Part shown: piece after piece, positions 18,248 through 26,721 of the stretch | How positions within the stretch are numbered: the first letter of the stretch is position 1 | Layout of the letters: each line of letters begins with the position of its first letter | NCBI GenBank assembly: GCA_965279125.1 | Contig: CBDIHL010000045.1 | Location: 124,001-188,000, forward strand | DNA length: 64,000 nucleotides | DNA from: Dinoroseobacter sp965279125 | Lineage (GTDB): Bacteria; Pseudomonadota; Alphaproteobacteria; Rhodobacterales; Rhodobacteraceae | Direction: 5' to 3' | Translations under genes and position numbers: made by a program | Notes under the pieces: model-generated | Seen by the model: the letters and a program-made list of their open reading frames with translations, nothing else | What the model was told of the DNA's origin: nothing | Databases searched by the model: none

Positions 18248-19693
18248 ATGCGCAGACTTCGCAACCTCAAGATCGTCGCCACCCTCGGCCCAGCCTCGTC
18301 CGACTACGAGACCATTCGCGCGCTCTTTGACGCCGGCGCGGACGTGTTCCGCCTGAATATGAGCCACGGTGCCCATGAAGACATCAGCCATCGCCACGAG
18401 ATCATTCGCCAGATCGAGCGTGAAACCGGTCGCCCCATCGCCATCCTCGCCGACCTGCAAGGCCCCAAGCTGCGCTGCGGCGAGTTCGCCGATGGCCCTT
18501 ACGAGCTGGAGGTCGGCCAGAAATTCCGCTTCGATCTGGACAAAACCCCCGGCGATCAGCACCGCGTTTGCCTGCCCCATCCTGAGATTTTTGCAGCCCT
18601 CAAAGAGGGCGCGCGCTTGTTGATCAATGACGGCAAGATCGCCGTGACCGTGGATCACTTCGGCAAGGACTACGCCAATTGCACCGTCACCGTCGGCGGC
18701 GAGATTTCCAACCGCAAGGGCGTGAACGTGCCCGATGTGGTGCTGCCCTTGGCGGCGCTGTCGGACAAAGACCGCAAGGACCTGGAGTTCGTCTGCACCC
18801 TCGGCGTCGATTGGCTGGCGCTCTCGTTCGTGCAGCGGGCCGAGGACGTGACAGAGGCGCGCGAGCTGGCCGGTGGCCGTGCCGCGATCCTGTCGAAGAT
18901 CGAAAAGCCCGCCGCGGTGGATGCGTATGATGAGATCCTCGCCGTGTCCGACGGCATCATGGTCGCGCGTGGCGATCTGGGGGTGGAGCTTCCGGTGTGG
19001 AAAGTGCCGCCGATCCAGAAGCAGCTGGTGCGCGGGGCGCGCAAGGCTGCGAAGCCTGTGATTGTGGCCACTCAGATGCTCGAATCGATGATCACCAGCC
19101 CGGTGCCCACCCGGGCCGAGGTCTCGGATGTGGCCGCCGCCATCTATGAGGGCGCCGATGCGGTCATGCTCAGCGCCGAATCCGCCGCTGGTGATTTCCC
19201 GATCGAAGCCGTGACGACGATGAATAACGTCGCGGTCGAGGTCGAAAGCGATCCGACCTACCGGCAGGTGATCGAGGCTTCGCGCCCGCGTGTCCACAAC
19301 TCGGTGCCCGATGGCATCGTGGCCGCCGCGCGCGAGATTGCCGAGACGACCGATATCAAGGCGATCTGCTGTTTCTCGCAGTCAGGCTCCACTGTGCTCA
19401 AGGTCAGCCGCGAAAAGCCGCGCGTGCCGATCATCGCGCTGACCTCGCTTCTTGGCACGGCACGCAGGCTCAGCCTGACTTGGGGGGCGCATTGCGTGAT
19501 GACCTCCGAAGTGACGCGCTTCAAGATGGCCGTCGTTGCGGCGGCGCGGGCGGCGCGCACCGAAGGTTTCGCGACCGAGGCAGACCAAATCCTTGTCATT
19601 GCAGGCGTGCCGTTTAATGTAAAAGGCTCGACAAACATCCTGCGTGTGGCCCCCTGTGACGAGAGCCAGATTTTCGCAACCGAACCCGGATAG
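18248..19693 (+). CDS. pyk: Pyruvate kinase
   Basis: The enzyme makes pyruvate and ATP from phosphoenolpyruvate. It is 481 residues, with the opening MRRLRNLKIVATLGP, substrate loop RLNMSHG, LADLQGPKLRCG, catalytic lysine segment ILSKIEKPAA, MVARGDLGVE (metal site) and MLESM. The C-terminal effector domain is full length. I chose this ATG because the residues before it are not conserved. pyk followed by rpmI-rplT is a common arrangement in Rhodobacterales. Confidence 0.96.
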   Translation: MRRLRNLKIVATLGPASSDYETIRALFDAGADVFRLNMSHGAHEDISHRHEIIRQIERETGRPIAILADLQGPKLRCGEFADGPYELEVGQKFRFDLDKTPGDQHRVCLPHPEIFAALKEGARLLINDGKIAVTVDHFGKDYANCTVTVGGEISNRKGVNVPDVVLPLAALSDKDRKDLEFVCTLGVDWLALSFVQRAEDVTEARELAGGRAAILSKIEKPAAVDAYDEILAVSDGIMVARGDLGVELPVWKVPPIQKQLVRGARKAAKPVIVATQMLESMITSPVPTRAEVSDVAAAIYEGADAVMLSAESAAGDFPIEAVTTMNNVAVEVESDPTYRQVIEASRPRVHNSVPDGIVAAAREIAETTDIKAICCFSQSGSTVLKVSREKPRVPIIALTSLLGTARRLSLTWGAHCVMTSEVTRFKMAVVAAARAARTEGFATEADQILVIAGVPFNVKGSTNILRVAPCDESQIFATEPG

Positions 19694-19702
19694 AGGCCGC
19701 CT

Positions 19703-19939
19703 ATGCTGATACAGGACCTGACCCTCGTTGGCGCGCTGCTGATGGCGGCGATTGGGGTAACGGGTCTAATCACGGCATGGGTCGATGACCATTTCCCGAT
19801 GCGCGGGCTGGCGTTCTTGATCCTTGCCGGGGTGCTCGGCTGGGAGACATGGGAAACGCGTGGGCGCGTTCTGGTGTTCGACGATATCCCGATTGCCTTC
19901 ATGCGCCTGATCAACCTGGCTTTGCAGGCCGTGACCTAG
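19703..19939 (+). CDS. Small membrane protein (78 aa), unknown
   Basis: A 78-residue protein starts nine bases after pyk. It has two hydrophobic stretches (TLVGALLMAAIGVTGLITAW and GLAFLILAGVLGWETW) separated by a short polar loop DDHFPMR. Spacing suggests co-transcription with pyk. No family is recognised with confidence. Confidence 0.7.
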   Translation: MLIQDLTLVGALLMAAIGVTGLITAWVDDHFPMRGLAFLILAGVLGWETWETRGRVLVFDDIPIAFMRLINLALQAVT

Positions 19940-20077
19940 ACATCGGCTCTTGCCAATTTCGAACGCCCCTGCTACCCGCACGACCTGATCCACAATCGGA
20001 TCGCCCGACCCCGGCTTAAGTGGCATGCCGTGGGACGGGGCAAGCGTTTAGACGCAAGACACGAATAGGAGACGCAA

Positions 20078-20278
20078 ATGCCCAAAATGAAGACGAAATC
20101 GAGCGCCAAGAAGCGCTTCAAGGTCACGGCGACCGGGAAAGTCATGGCAGGCCAGGCTGGCAAGCGCCACGGCATGATCAAGCGCACGAATAAGTTTCTG
20201 CGCAATGCGCGCGGCACGACCGAGCTCAGCGCAGCAGACACTAAAATCGTTAAGGGCTATATGCCCTATGACCGCTAA
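20078..20278 (+). CDS. rpmI: Large ribosomal subunit protein bL35
   Basis: The 66-residue basic protein begins MPKMKTKSSAKKRFKVTATGKV, the standard bL35 start, and ends GYMPYDR. An AGGAG lies a few bases upstream. rplT follows after 12 bases. infC, which precedes rpmI in many bacteria, is not here; pyk and a small membrane protein take its place. A short duplicate of this gene's 3' end occurs near 22091. Confidence 0.97.
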   Translation: MPKMKTKSSAKKRFKVTATGKVMAGQAGKRHGMIKRTNKFLRNARGTTELSAADTKIVKGYMPYDR

Positions 20279-20290
20279 GGAGCGCCGGAT

Positions 20291-20662
20291 ATGAGCCGTA
20301 CCAAAGGTGGAACCGTCACCCACGCCCGTCACCGCAAAGTCATCAAAGCCGCCAAAGGCTATTATGGACGTCGCAAGAGCACTTTCAAAGTTGCCAAGCA
20401 GGCGGTGGACAAGGCCAATCAATACGCAACACGCGATCGCAAGAATCGCAAGCGCCAGTTCCGCGCGCTGTGGATCCAGCGGATCAACGCAGCTGTGCGC
20501 TCGCATGATGCAGCCCTGACCTACTCGCGCTTCATCAACGGTCTGGCGCTTGCCGGGATCGAGGTGGACCGCAAAGTTCTGGCCGATCTGGCCGTGCGCG
20601 AGCCAGAAGCCTTCGGCGCAATCGTGGGCCAAGCCCAAGAGGCGCTGGCGAAAGCCGCCTAA
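20291..20662 (+). CDS. rplT: Large ribosomal subunit protein bL20
   Basis: The 123-residue protein begins MSRTKGGTVTHARHRKVIK and has AKGYYGRRKSTFKVAKQAV and RQFRALWIQRINAAVR, all diagnostic of bL20, which binds 23S rRNA early in assembly. It ends EALAKAA and is followed by a strong terminator. A deleted in-frame copy of its two ends lies at 22116-22193. Confidence 0.97.
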   Translation: MSRTKGGTVTHARHRKVIKAAKGYYGRRKSTFKVAKQAVDKANQYATRDRKNRKRQFRALWIQRINAAVRSHDAALTYSRFINGLALAGIEVDRKVLADLAVREPEAFGAIVGQAQEALAKAA

Positions 20663-20684
20663 AGGCTGCCAGCCTCAGGACATT

Positions 20685-20717
20685 AAGAAGGCCGCTCCAA
20701 TCGGGGCGGCCTTCTTT
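20685..20717 (+). terminator. Intrinsic terminator after rplT, probably bidirectional
   Basis: GAAGGCCGCTCC - AATC - GGGGCGGCCTTC forms a long GC stem followed by TTT on the plus strand. The minus strand also reads into AAGAAGG...CCTTCTTAA, so it may also stop RTX gene 1, whose stop codon lies in its edge. Confidence 0.85.
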
Positions 20718-21873
20718 AGGCGTTAAAGAGCCTCTCGATCGAGTCTTCACTCAACCGCAGCGAGTCGCCGTCGAGCAGGTAGGCTTGCACATCTGTCGAC
20801 GCGATTTCAGCGGGCGCGACCCCGATCAGGACAACGCTGCCGACATTCCGGGCCGATCCGTCGGTAATCGAGGCCACTCCGGTCAAGTCAGGCTCGACCA
20901 ATGTCGCAGGCCCTTGGCCCGTATTCACGGCCGTCAACGTCAAGGGCAAGCGCGCGGTATTGGCCCCCTGCACCAAGTCGTTCGATGATCCATAAACGCC
21001 AAGAAAGATGCGATCCTCACCCGGCTCGAAATCTGAGACCACCGTGATCGGATCATCTGAGAATGAGTCGTTTTCGTTCAAAACCAGCAAGCGGTCGTTG
21101 CCTGCACCTAGGCGCACGAGGTTCACGCCATCTTCAGTCCTCACAGAATCGTCGCCATCCCCAGCGTTAAGGACTTCCACACCGATCCGATCTGTATCGG
21201 GTGGGGCATCGAAATTATCCTGCAACGTGTCGTTGCCAGCGCCCGCATATAGCAGGTCAACGCCCGTCCCCCCGTAGAGGTCATCGCCAAATGCGCCGCC
21301 GATCAGCACATCGTCGTCTTCATACCCAAAAAGTTGATCGGAGCCGCCTCGCCCCGCCAACAGATCGTTCCCTGCGTCGCCTTCAAGGATGTCTCCACCG
21401 CTCTGGGGCCTTTGCCGGCCAAGGATAATGTCATTTCCGGCACCACCAGAGAAGAGGTCGGTATCGGCCCCACCCTCGATCAAGTCATCGCCGTCATCCC
21501 CGAAGATGAAGCGTGTATCATCCGCAGCGCGCAACACATCGTCAGCCGGGGTCCCCAACACTGTGGAATTCGCATCCGCCTCGGTCTCTGGCTCCGCCGC
21601 CAAGCGCGCTGTCGCGCCATCGATGACAGTGTCGAACTGGGCAGGATCGAGCAGCACATCGGCCTCCGCCTCCGTTAGACTCAAGGCGAACCCAAGCGGA
21701 TCACTGGCTGAAATCGTATTGCCGCGCAATTCGTCAAACTCGCTGGATGGGTCCGCGTCTGCTTGTGCCTCAGCCTCGTTATCGTCATCAAAGAAAATAT
21801 CGCTCACGAGGGCGGCAGCTATCCCAAAGGAGAGCGCTAGAAACACACTGAAACCGATTATCCCTAAAGCCAT
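20716..21873 (-). CDS. RTX calcium-binding repeat protein, tandem copy 1
   Basis: The 385-residue acidic protein has an N-terminal hydrophobic segment (GIIGFSVFLALSFGIAAALVSDIFF) that could be a signal anchor. An acidic linker with PSSEFDELRG and DPLGFALSLTEAEADVLLD follows, and then about five glycine/aspartate nonapeptides such as DGDDLIEGG, AGNDIILG and GGTGVDLLYAGAGNDTL that bind calcium. The C-terminus has VVSDFEPGEDRIFLGVYG. I see no toxin or protease domain and no type I secretion genes nearby. It is a tandem duplicate of the gene at 22250-23431. Confidence 0.85.
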   Translation of the reverse strand: MALGIIGFSVFLALSFGIAAALVSDIFFDDDNEAEAQADADPSSEFDELRGNTISASDPLGFALSLTEAEADVLLDPAQFDTVIDGATARLAAEPETEADANSTVLGTPADDVLRAADDTRFIFGDDGDDLIEGGADTDLFSGGAGNDIILGRQRPQSGGDILEGDAGNDLLAGRGGSDQLFGYEDDDVLIGGAFGDDLYGGTGVDLLYAGAGNDTLQDNFDAPPDTDRIGVEVLNAGDGDDSVRTEDGVNLVRLGAGNDRLLVLNENDSFSDDPITVVSDFEPGEDRIFLGVYGSSNDLVQGANTARLPLTLTAVNTGQGPATLVEPDLTGVASITDGSARNVGSVVLIGVAPAEIASTDVQAYLLDGDSLRLSEDSIERLFNA

Positions 21874-22087
21874 TTCTTGCCCCTAAATGTTAAGGCAAAA
21901 CGTAACAGTTTGCGTGTGTTGTCAGAAGTTGAATCATCCTCATGCTGGGAAAGCTCCAATCCCACGAAACACTCCCCCTACGGTCGGGCGTATTGGTGCC
22001 AGTTCAGAAACGATGCGCGTAGGTCTCGCCCCTCCCACCACCGATTCAACCCAACGTTAACCAAACCCTAATAACAAAGCGCAAAGC
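21725..22087 (-). repeat. Long direct repeat, copy 1 (RTX promoter and 5' coding part)
   Basis: This segment is almost identical to 23283-23645 (offset about 1558 bases). It holds the first about 50 codons of RTX gene 1, its ribosome site AGGGGC and the whole upstream region. Identity is strongest up to about 22039 and resumes at AATAACAAAGCGCAAAGC (22070-22087). The 5' region of both genes is therefore conserved as a unit, so both should respond to the same signals. The rest of this gap (to 22249) holds the rplT remnant and a terminator. Confidence 0.9.
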
Positions 22088-22090
22088 CTC

Positions 22091-22193
22091 CCATGACCGC
22101 TAAGAAGCGCCGGACATGTGCCGTAACAAAGGTAAAAATGCCACTCACGCCAAAGAGGCACTGGCAAACGCAGCCCCTGCAGAAGCCGCCTAA
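22091..22193 (+). pseudogene. Remnant of a second rpmI 3' end and rplT with internal deletion
   Basis: Bases 22091-22115 match the end of rpmI and the rpmI-rplT spacer (CATGACCGCTAAGAAGCGCC versus TATGACCGCTAAGGAGCGCC). An ATG at 22116 opens a 25-codon frame, MCRNKGKNATHA then KEALANAAPAEAA. The first 12 residues correspond to the start of bL20 and the last part to its end (EALAKAA). About 100 codons are missing in between, in frame. The following bases match the rplT 3' region including the terminator. It is a relic of a duplication; whether the peptide is made is unknown. Confidence 0.82.
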
Positions 22194-22214
22194 AAGCTGC
22201 TAGCCTCAGGTTTT

Positions 22215-22248
22215 TATTGAAGCCGCTCCGTTTGGGGCGGCCTTTTTT
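22215..22248 (+). terminator. Duplicate of the rplT terminator
   Basis: GCCGCTCC - GTTT - GGGGCGGC followed by CTTTTTTG is a variant of the hairpin at 20685-20717 with compensating wobble pairing. It sits between the rplT remnant and the end of RTX gene 2 and may terminate RTX gene 2 on the minus strand. Confidence 0.78.
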
Positions 22249-22249
22249 G

Positions 22250-23431
22250 TTAACGGCCTGCCAAGCCGACCAGTTGGTTAAAGCCGTCATCCTCAGGCGC
22301 GGTGATGCCAGCATTGTCCGTCAGCAACGCAGTGATGTCGCCTGCCTGCAATTGGCTGGGTGTCACGCCGACGAGGATCACGCCGGACAGGTTCAGATCG
22401 GTCAACGGATCAATACCTTCGACATCGCTGAGATCAGGCTCAACCAACGTGGCAGGGCCTTGATTGGTCTCTATACTGCGCAACGTCAGCGCCAATTCGC
22501 GTGTGATCTCACCGGCCAGAATGTCAGGGTCCTTGGCAAGGACGCCCAAGAAGATACGGTCCTCTCCGGGGGTGAAATCGGTCACGACCGCCAAGGGATC
22601 GTCGTCGAGCGCCTCGTTGCTGTTAAGCATGATCAGGCGGTCCTGACCCTCGCCCAGCTCGACCAGCGTGGTGCCGAGGCCGAGCGTTACAAAGTCGTCG
22701 CCCGCGCCCGCATTCACAACTTCAAGCCCGGTCTCAAAGGCCTCGCCAACGTTAAAGCGGTTAATGTCGTCATCCCCGGCCCCGCCAAAGAACATATTCG
22801 TCCCGGCGCGCCGCGTGATCAAATCATCGTCTCCGCCACCGCCCAGCATGATATCATCCCCAGCTTCGCCAGAGATGCGGTCGTCGCCTTCGCCACCAAA
22901 GACGATATCATCGCCACTGCCGCCAAAAAGAACCGCATTCTCCCCTTCGTCGAGCGTGCTACCTGGCCCCGATCCACCAAGGACGATATCGTCGCCGCCA
23001 TCGGCAAAGACTTCGCTCGTGCCCAGCCCTGCAGCTAGCAGATCATCGCCGTCCAGACTGTCAATCGCGGTCACGTCATCCGCCGCACGGATGATGTCAT
23101 CGCCCGGCGTTCCAACGAGGTTTCCATTTCCCGACGCGGGCGTCTCAGGCTCTGCGCTCAGACGCGCCAAGGCGTCCTGACGGGTGGGTTCAAGCTGGCT
23201 CTCGTCGAGCAACGTCCCGGCTTCATCCTCAGTCAGCCCCAAGGCGAAACCGAGCGGGTCATCGGTCGACACAGCACTGGCCCGCAATTCGTCGAACTCG
23301 CTGGACGGGTCCGCGTCTGCCTGCGCCTCAGTCTGGCTATCGTCATCAAAGAAAATATCGCTCACGAGGGCGGCAGTTATCCCGAAGGAGAGCGCTAGAA
23401 ACACACTGAAACCGATTATCCCTAAAGCCAT
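22250..23431 (-). CDS. RTX calcium-binding repeat protein, tandem copy 2
   Basis: The 393-residue protein is a paralogue of RTX copy 1. The first about 50 residues, including the hydrophobic N-terminal segment and ADADPSSEFDELR, are nearly the same. The nonapeptide region (GDDIVLGGSG, GDDIVFGGEGDDRISGEAGDDIMLGGGGDDDL) has diverged and is more regular, with about six repeats. The C-terminal VVTDFTPGEDRIFLGV and ATLVEPDLSDV blocks are shared. Divergence in the repeats with a frozen promoter suggests two proteins with the same regulation and different calcium-binding surfaces. Confidence 0.85.
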   Translation of the reverse strand: MALGIIGFSVFLALSFGITAALVSDIFFDDDSQTEAQADADPSSEFDELRASAVSTDDPLGFALGLTEDEAGTLLDESQLEPTRQDALARLSAEPETPASGNGNLVGTPGDDIIRAADDVTAIDSLDGDDLLAAGLGTSEVFADGGDDIVLGGSGPGSTLDEGENAVLFGGSGDDIVFGGEGDDRISGEAGDDIMLGGGGDDDLITRRAGTNMFFGGAGDDDINRFNVGEAFETGLEVVNAGAGDDFVTLGLGTTLVELGEGQDRLIMLNSNEALDDDPLAVVTDFTPGEDRIFLGVLAKDPDILAGEITRELALTLRSIETNQGPATLVEPDLSDVEGIDPLTDLNLSGVILVGVTPSQLQAGDITALLTDNAGITAPEDDGFNQLVGLAGR

Positions 23432-23645
23432 TTCTTGCCCCTAAATGTTAAGGTAAAAACGTAACAGTTTGCGTGTGTTGTCAGAAGTTGAATCATCCTC
23501 ACGTTGGGAAAGCTCCAATCCCACGAAACACTCCCCCTACGGTCGGGCGTATTGGTGCCAGTTCAGAAACGATGCGCGTAGGTCTCACCCTTCCCACCCC
23601 CCTCAACCCCATGTTAACCTGAGCTGAAATAACAAAGCGCAAAGC
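23283..23645 (-). repeat. Long direct repeat, copy 2 (RTX promoter and 5' coding part)
   Basis: This is the partner of 21725-22087. After the shared AATAACAAAGCGCAAAGC, copy 1 continues into the rpmI/rplT relic while copy 2 continues towards the Hint gene, so the duplication junction lies at about 22087/23645. Confidence 0.9.
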
Positions 23646-23671
23646 GCCCTTACCCCGAGCAGGTTGCCCCC

Positions 23672-24731
23672 ATGGCCCGCATCAGCGAGCTCCATTACTC
23701 CAACACCTACGCGGCCAATTCCGGCGTGGCCGAGTTCCTCGAGGTGTCCCTGGCCCCCGGCGAGAACCCCGCCGATTTCACCGTCGCCTTCTATGACGCC
23801 GACGGCACCAGCCTGCTGAACGTCACCCTCGACAACCCGTTCGTGCAGACCAGCTTTGATGCGGACGCGAACGAGTTCATCTACGTCATCCAGAACGGCC
23901 CCTTCGCGATCACCCTGACCGATCCCGACGGCCAGCAGGCGTTCAATTCCGAGGCCTTTGCGCTGGTCAACACCAACACCAATCAGGTGCTCGATTTCTG
24001 CGATATCGGCGGTGGCACGACCGAGATCGAGGCGCTCGATGGTCCCGCGCTCGGGGCGACTTCGGAAAATATCGCCGTCCCTACCGGCCCGGATGCCGCG
24101 ACCTACTCGCTGCAATTCAACCAACCCAACCCTGATACGCTTGTGCTGCAAGCCGTCACGCCAGGCGATACGGGCGGTGATCTGCTTCACCAGCGGCACC
24201 CTGATCCGCACGCCCTCAGGCGCGCGCAAGATCGAGGATCTGCGCCCCGGCGATCTGGTCAGCACCCTCGATAATGGCCCGCAGTCCCTGCGTTGGGTGG
24301 GGCATCGCAAGGTCGCCGCCAAAGGCAAGTTCGCGCCGATCCGCATCGAGCAAGGCACGCTCGGCAACACCCGCGATCTGCTCGTCTCACCCCAGCACCG
24401 GATGCTGATCCAAGGCGCGCGGGCCGAGCTGCTGTTCGGGCAAGCTGAGGTGCTCGCCGCAGCGCTCCACCTCGTCGATGATCGCCAGATCACGCGCCAA
24501 GAGGGTGGGCGCGTCACCTATCACCACTTTCTGTTCGACACGCATCAGATCATCTTCGCCGAAGACGCCCCCAGCGAAAGCTTCCATCCCGGCGACTGGT
24601 CCCTCGGGATCCTCGGAGATGCGGTGCGCGAGGAGGTCCTGACCCTGTTCCCCAAGCTCATCGCCCAAGGCTACGGCCCCTCGGCACGCCAAGCCCTCAA
24701 ATCCCACGAGGCGGCGCTGCTGCGCGGCTAG
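23672..24731 (+). pseudogene. Hint-domain protein with N-terminal lamin-tail-like domain, one frameshift
   Basis: The N-terminal about 140 residues (RISELHYSNTYAANSGVAEFLEVSL) resemble a lamin-tail-like (LTD) beta domain. The C-terminal part is a Hint domain of the type common in Rhodobacterales: VICFTSGTLIRTPSG with the catalytic cysteine, IEDLRPGDLVSTLDNG, SPQHRML and the FDTHQIIFAEDAPSESFHPG block. The frame breaks at an extra G at 24176-24177; removing it gives TGVICFTSGT. Repaired length is about 352 residues. Hint domains self-cleave or ligate in Hedgehog and inteins; here the role is unknown. A secreted protein is plausible given the RTX neighbours. Confidence 0.8.
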
Positions 24732-25579
24732 CGCAAGGCGACGTCGCCCAGGACGCCCCAGTGGTTCGATCCCAAACGTGGGCGGGTCTCAACCGTCCCG
24801 CCCCCCGGTGCAAGGACATGGTCAATCGGCAAGGGCAGGCCCGCGTGGATATAGGTGCGCCGCATCGGCCCCGCACGCCTTGTGCCTGTGACCCGCGCGA
24901 TCTCTTGCACGCGGCCGGTCCACGGAAAGGCGTTGAAATCCCCCGCGATCACAATCGGCCCGTCAAGCGCGCCCAGCAAGCGAGGCACCTCCGCCTCGGT
25001 CATCGCCGTGTCCGTTGGCCAAGGGTGCGGAATATGTACTGAGACGGCCCAAACGAGGACATCATTCACCACAATCTGTGCTCCAGCCGTCGAGCGGTTG
25101 CCCGAGCAAAAACGCTGGTCCGTCATGGGCAATCGCGACAGAACCGCAATGCGTATCCGTCCTGAATAGGCGCAGATATGCTGGTGCGGGAAGGCCTCCC
25201 CCAGCTGACCGAGAATGTGAGAATTCTCATCTGTAATCTCCTGCAACATGACCACATCCGCATTCGCGGTCCGGATGTCCTCGGCAATCGGGGCCATCCC
25301 GATATTGTTGTGCAACAGGTTCTTGGAATAAACGCGCAGGTCTCCGCCCGGCTTGCCCGGCATCAAGGGAACCGCGACCGATCCCAGCGCAATCAGGCCC
25401 AGAGACACAAGCGCCAGTCGAAATCTGCCCGCGCCTGCAAACAAGGCAACCAAGCACATCATGCCGGTCACGGGGCGCAGCAAGGCAATCGAGGTCGCAC
25501 TTCGGTGAAGGTCCGGCAAGAACCCCCACACCGTCAATACCGCGCCGAGCACGGCGATGCTCGCCACGATCGCTTTCAT
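24728..25579 (-). CDS. Endonuclease/exonuclease/phosphatase (EEP) family membrane protein
   Basis: The 283-residue protein has about three N-terminal hydrophobic segments (IVASIAVLGAVLTVWGFL, ALLRPVTGMMCLVALFAG, LALVSLGLIALGSVAV). They are followed by an EEP catalytic domain with YSKNLLHNN, VVMLQEIT, VIAGDFNAFPW, IDHVLAPGG and a closing SNHWGVLGDV. These motifs carry the metal ligands and catalytic histidine. Members cleave nucleic acid or phosphoesters; substrate unknown. I start at MKAIVASIAV; five more residues upstream are possible. Its stop shares four bases with the Hint gene. Confidence 0.84.
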   Translation of the reverse strand: MKAIVASIAVLGAVLTVWGFLPDLHRSATSIALLRPVTGMMCLVALFAGAGRFRLALVSLGLIALGSVAVPLMPGKPGGDLRVYSKNLLHNNIGMAPIAEDIRTANADVVMLQEITDENSHILGQLGEAFPHQHICAYSGRIRIAVLSRLPMTDQRFCSGNRSTAGAQIVVNDVLVWAVSVHIPHPWPTDTAMTEAEVPRLLGALDGPIVIAGDFNAFPWTGRVQEIARVTGTRRAGPMRRTYIHAGLPLPIDHVLAPGGGTVETRPRLGSNHWGVLGDVALR

Positions 25580-25647
25580 TCTGCCACCTTGCACTTTTGC
25601 GCCTCTCTGGATACCCCGCGTCCGACACGCATCGAAAGGCCCCGACC

Positions 25648-26715
25648 ATGGATAATCTGCGCGAGAAGTATCTTGGCCTCATTGCAGGCGCCAGCGACGA
25701 GGCGACCATCGAGGCGCTGCGCGTCCAAGCCGTCGGCAAGAAGGGCGAGGTTGCCTTGCAGATGCGCGAGCTCGGCAAGATGACGCCGGAGCAGCGTCAG
25801 GAAATGGGGCCGAAGCTGAATGCCTTGAAGGACGAGATCAACTCCGCCCTCGCCGCGAAGAAATCCGCCCTCATCGATGCCGCGCTGAACGAGCGTTTGC
25901 AGGCCGAATGGCTCGACGTGACACTCCCCGGTCGCGGGCGTCCCGCAGGCACGATCCACCCGATCAGCCAGGTCACCGAGGAGGTCACCGCGATCTTCGC
26001 CGATATGGGTTTCGCCGTGGCCGAAGGCCCGCAGGTGGAAACCGATTGGTACAATTTCGACGCGCTCAACATCCCCGGCCACCACCCCGCACGCGCCGAG
26101 ATGGACACCTTCTACATGGCGCGCGCGACAGGCGACGAGCGCCCCCCGCATGTGCTGCGCACGCACACCAGCCCGGTGCAAATCCGGTCGATGGAAAAGC
26201 AGGGCGCGCCCATCCGCGTGATCTGCCCGGGCCGCGTCTACCGCGCTGATTACGACCAGACCCACACGCCGATGTTCCATCAGGTGGAGGGGTTGGCGAT
26301 TGATACCGATATCTCCATGGCGAACCTGAAATGGGTGCTGGAGGAGTTCGTTAAAGCCTTCTTCGGGGTCGATGATGTCGAGCTGCGGTTCCGGGCGAGC
26401 CACTTTCCGTTCACCGAGCCAAGCGCCGAGGTCGATATCCGCTGCTCGTGGGCCGGTGGTGTGCTGAAAGTGGGGGAGGGTGACGACTGGCTGGAGATTT
26501 TGGGCTCGGGCATGGTCCACCCCAAGGTGCTCGCCGCTGGCGGGATCGATCCTCAGAAGTACCAAGGCTTCGCCTTCGGGATGGGCATCGACCGGATCGC
26601 AATGCTGAAATACGGGATCCCCGATTTGCGCGCGTTCTTCGACAGTGATCTGCGGTGGTTGCGCCACTACGGGTTCGGGGCGTTGCAGCAGCCGAATTTG
26701 CATGGGGGGCTATAG
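25648..26715 (+). CDS. pheS: Phenylalanyl-tRNA synthetase alpha subunit
   Basis: PheS is the catalytic subunit of the (alpha-beta)2 enzyme that charges tRNA-Phe. The 355-residue protein has the coiled-coil N-terminal arm (MDNLREKYLGLIAGASDE), VTLPGRGRPAGTIHP, the class II motif 2 with FHQVEGLAIDTDISMANLK and motif 3 GFAFGMGIDRIAMLKYGI. The start was set at MDNLREKY because the upstream residues are not PheS-like. pheT is not adjacent but about 2.2 kb downstream, after four small genes. Confidence 0.96.
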   Translation: MDNLREKYLGLIAGASDEATIEALRVQAVGKKGEVALQMRELGKMTPEQRQEMGPKLNALKDEINSALAAKKSALIDAALNERLQAEWLDVTLPGRGRPAGTIHPISQVTEEVTAIFADMGFAVAEGPQVETDWYNFDALNIPGHHPARAEMDTFYMARATGDERPPHVLRTHTSPVQIRSMEKQGAPIRVICPGRVYRADYDQTHTPMFHQVEGLAIDTDISMANLKWVLEEFVKAFFGVDDVELRFRASHFPFTEPSAEVDIRCSWAGGVLKVGEGDDWLEILGSGMVHPKVLAAGGIDPQKYQGFAFGMGIDRIAMLKYGIPDLRAFFDSDLRWLRHYGFGALQQPNLHGGL

Positions 26716-26721
26716 TATTAG

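Noticed and set aside
18110..19297. N-terminal extension of the N-formylglutamate amidohydrolase frame for about 400 residues
   Set aside because: It lies antisense to pyk; the family start and length fit the ATG at 18109.
20716..23431. RTX genes as haemolysin or protease toxins
   Set aside because: Only calcium-binding repeats are present; no catalytic or pore-forming domain, acyltransferase or secretion ATPase is near.
21877..23650. CtrA binding sites in the RTX promoters (GTTAACC half-sites)
   Set aside because: Only half-sites are seen and the spacing of TTAA does not match TTAA-N7-TTAA in either copy.
23672..24731. Intein in the Hint gene
   Set aside because: There is no C-extein after the Hint domain and no host protein split around it.
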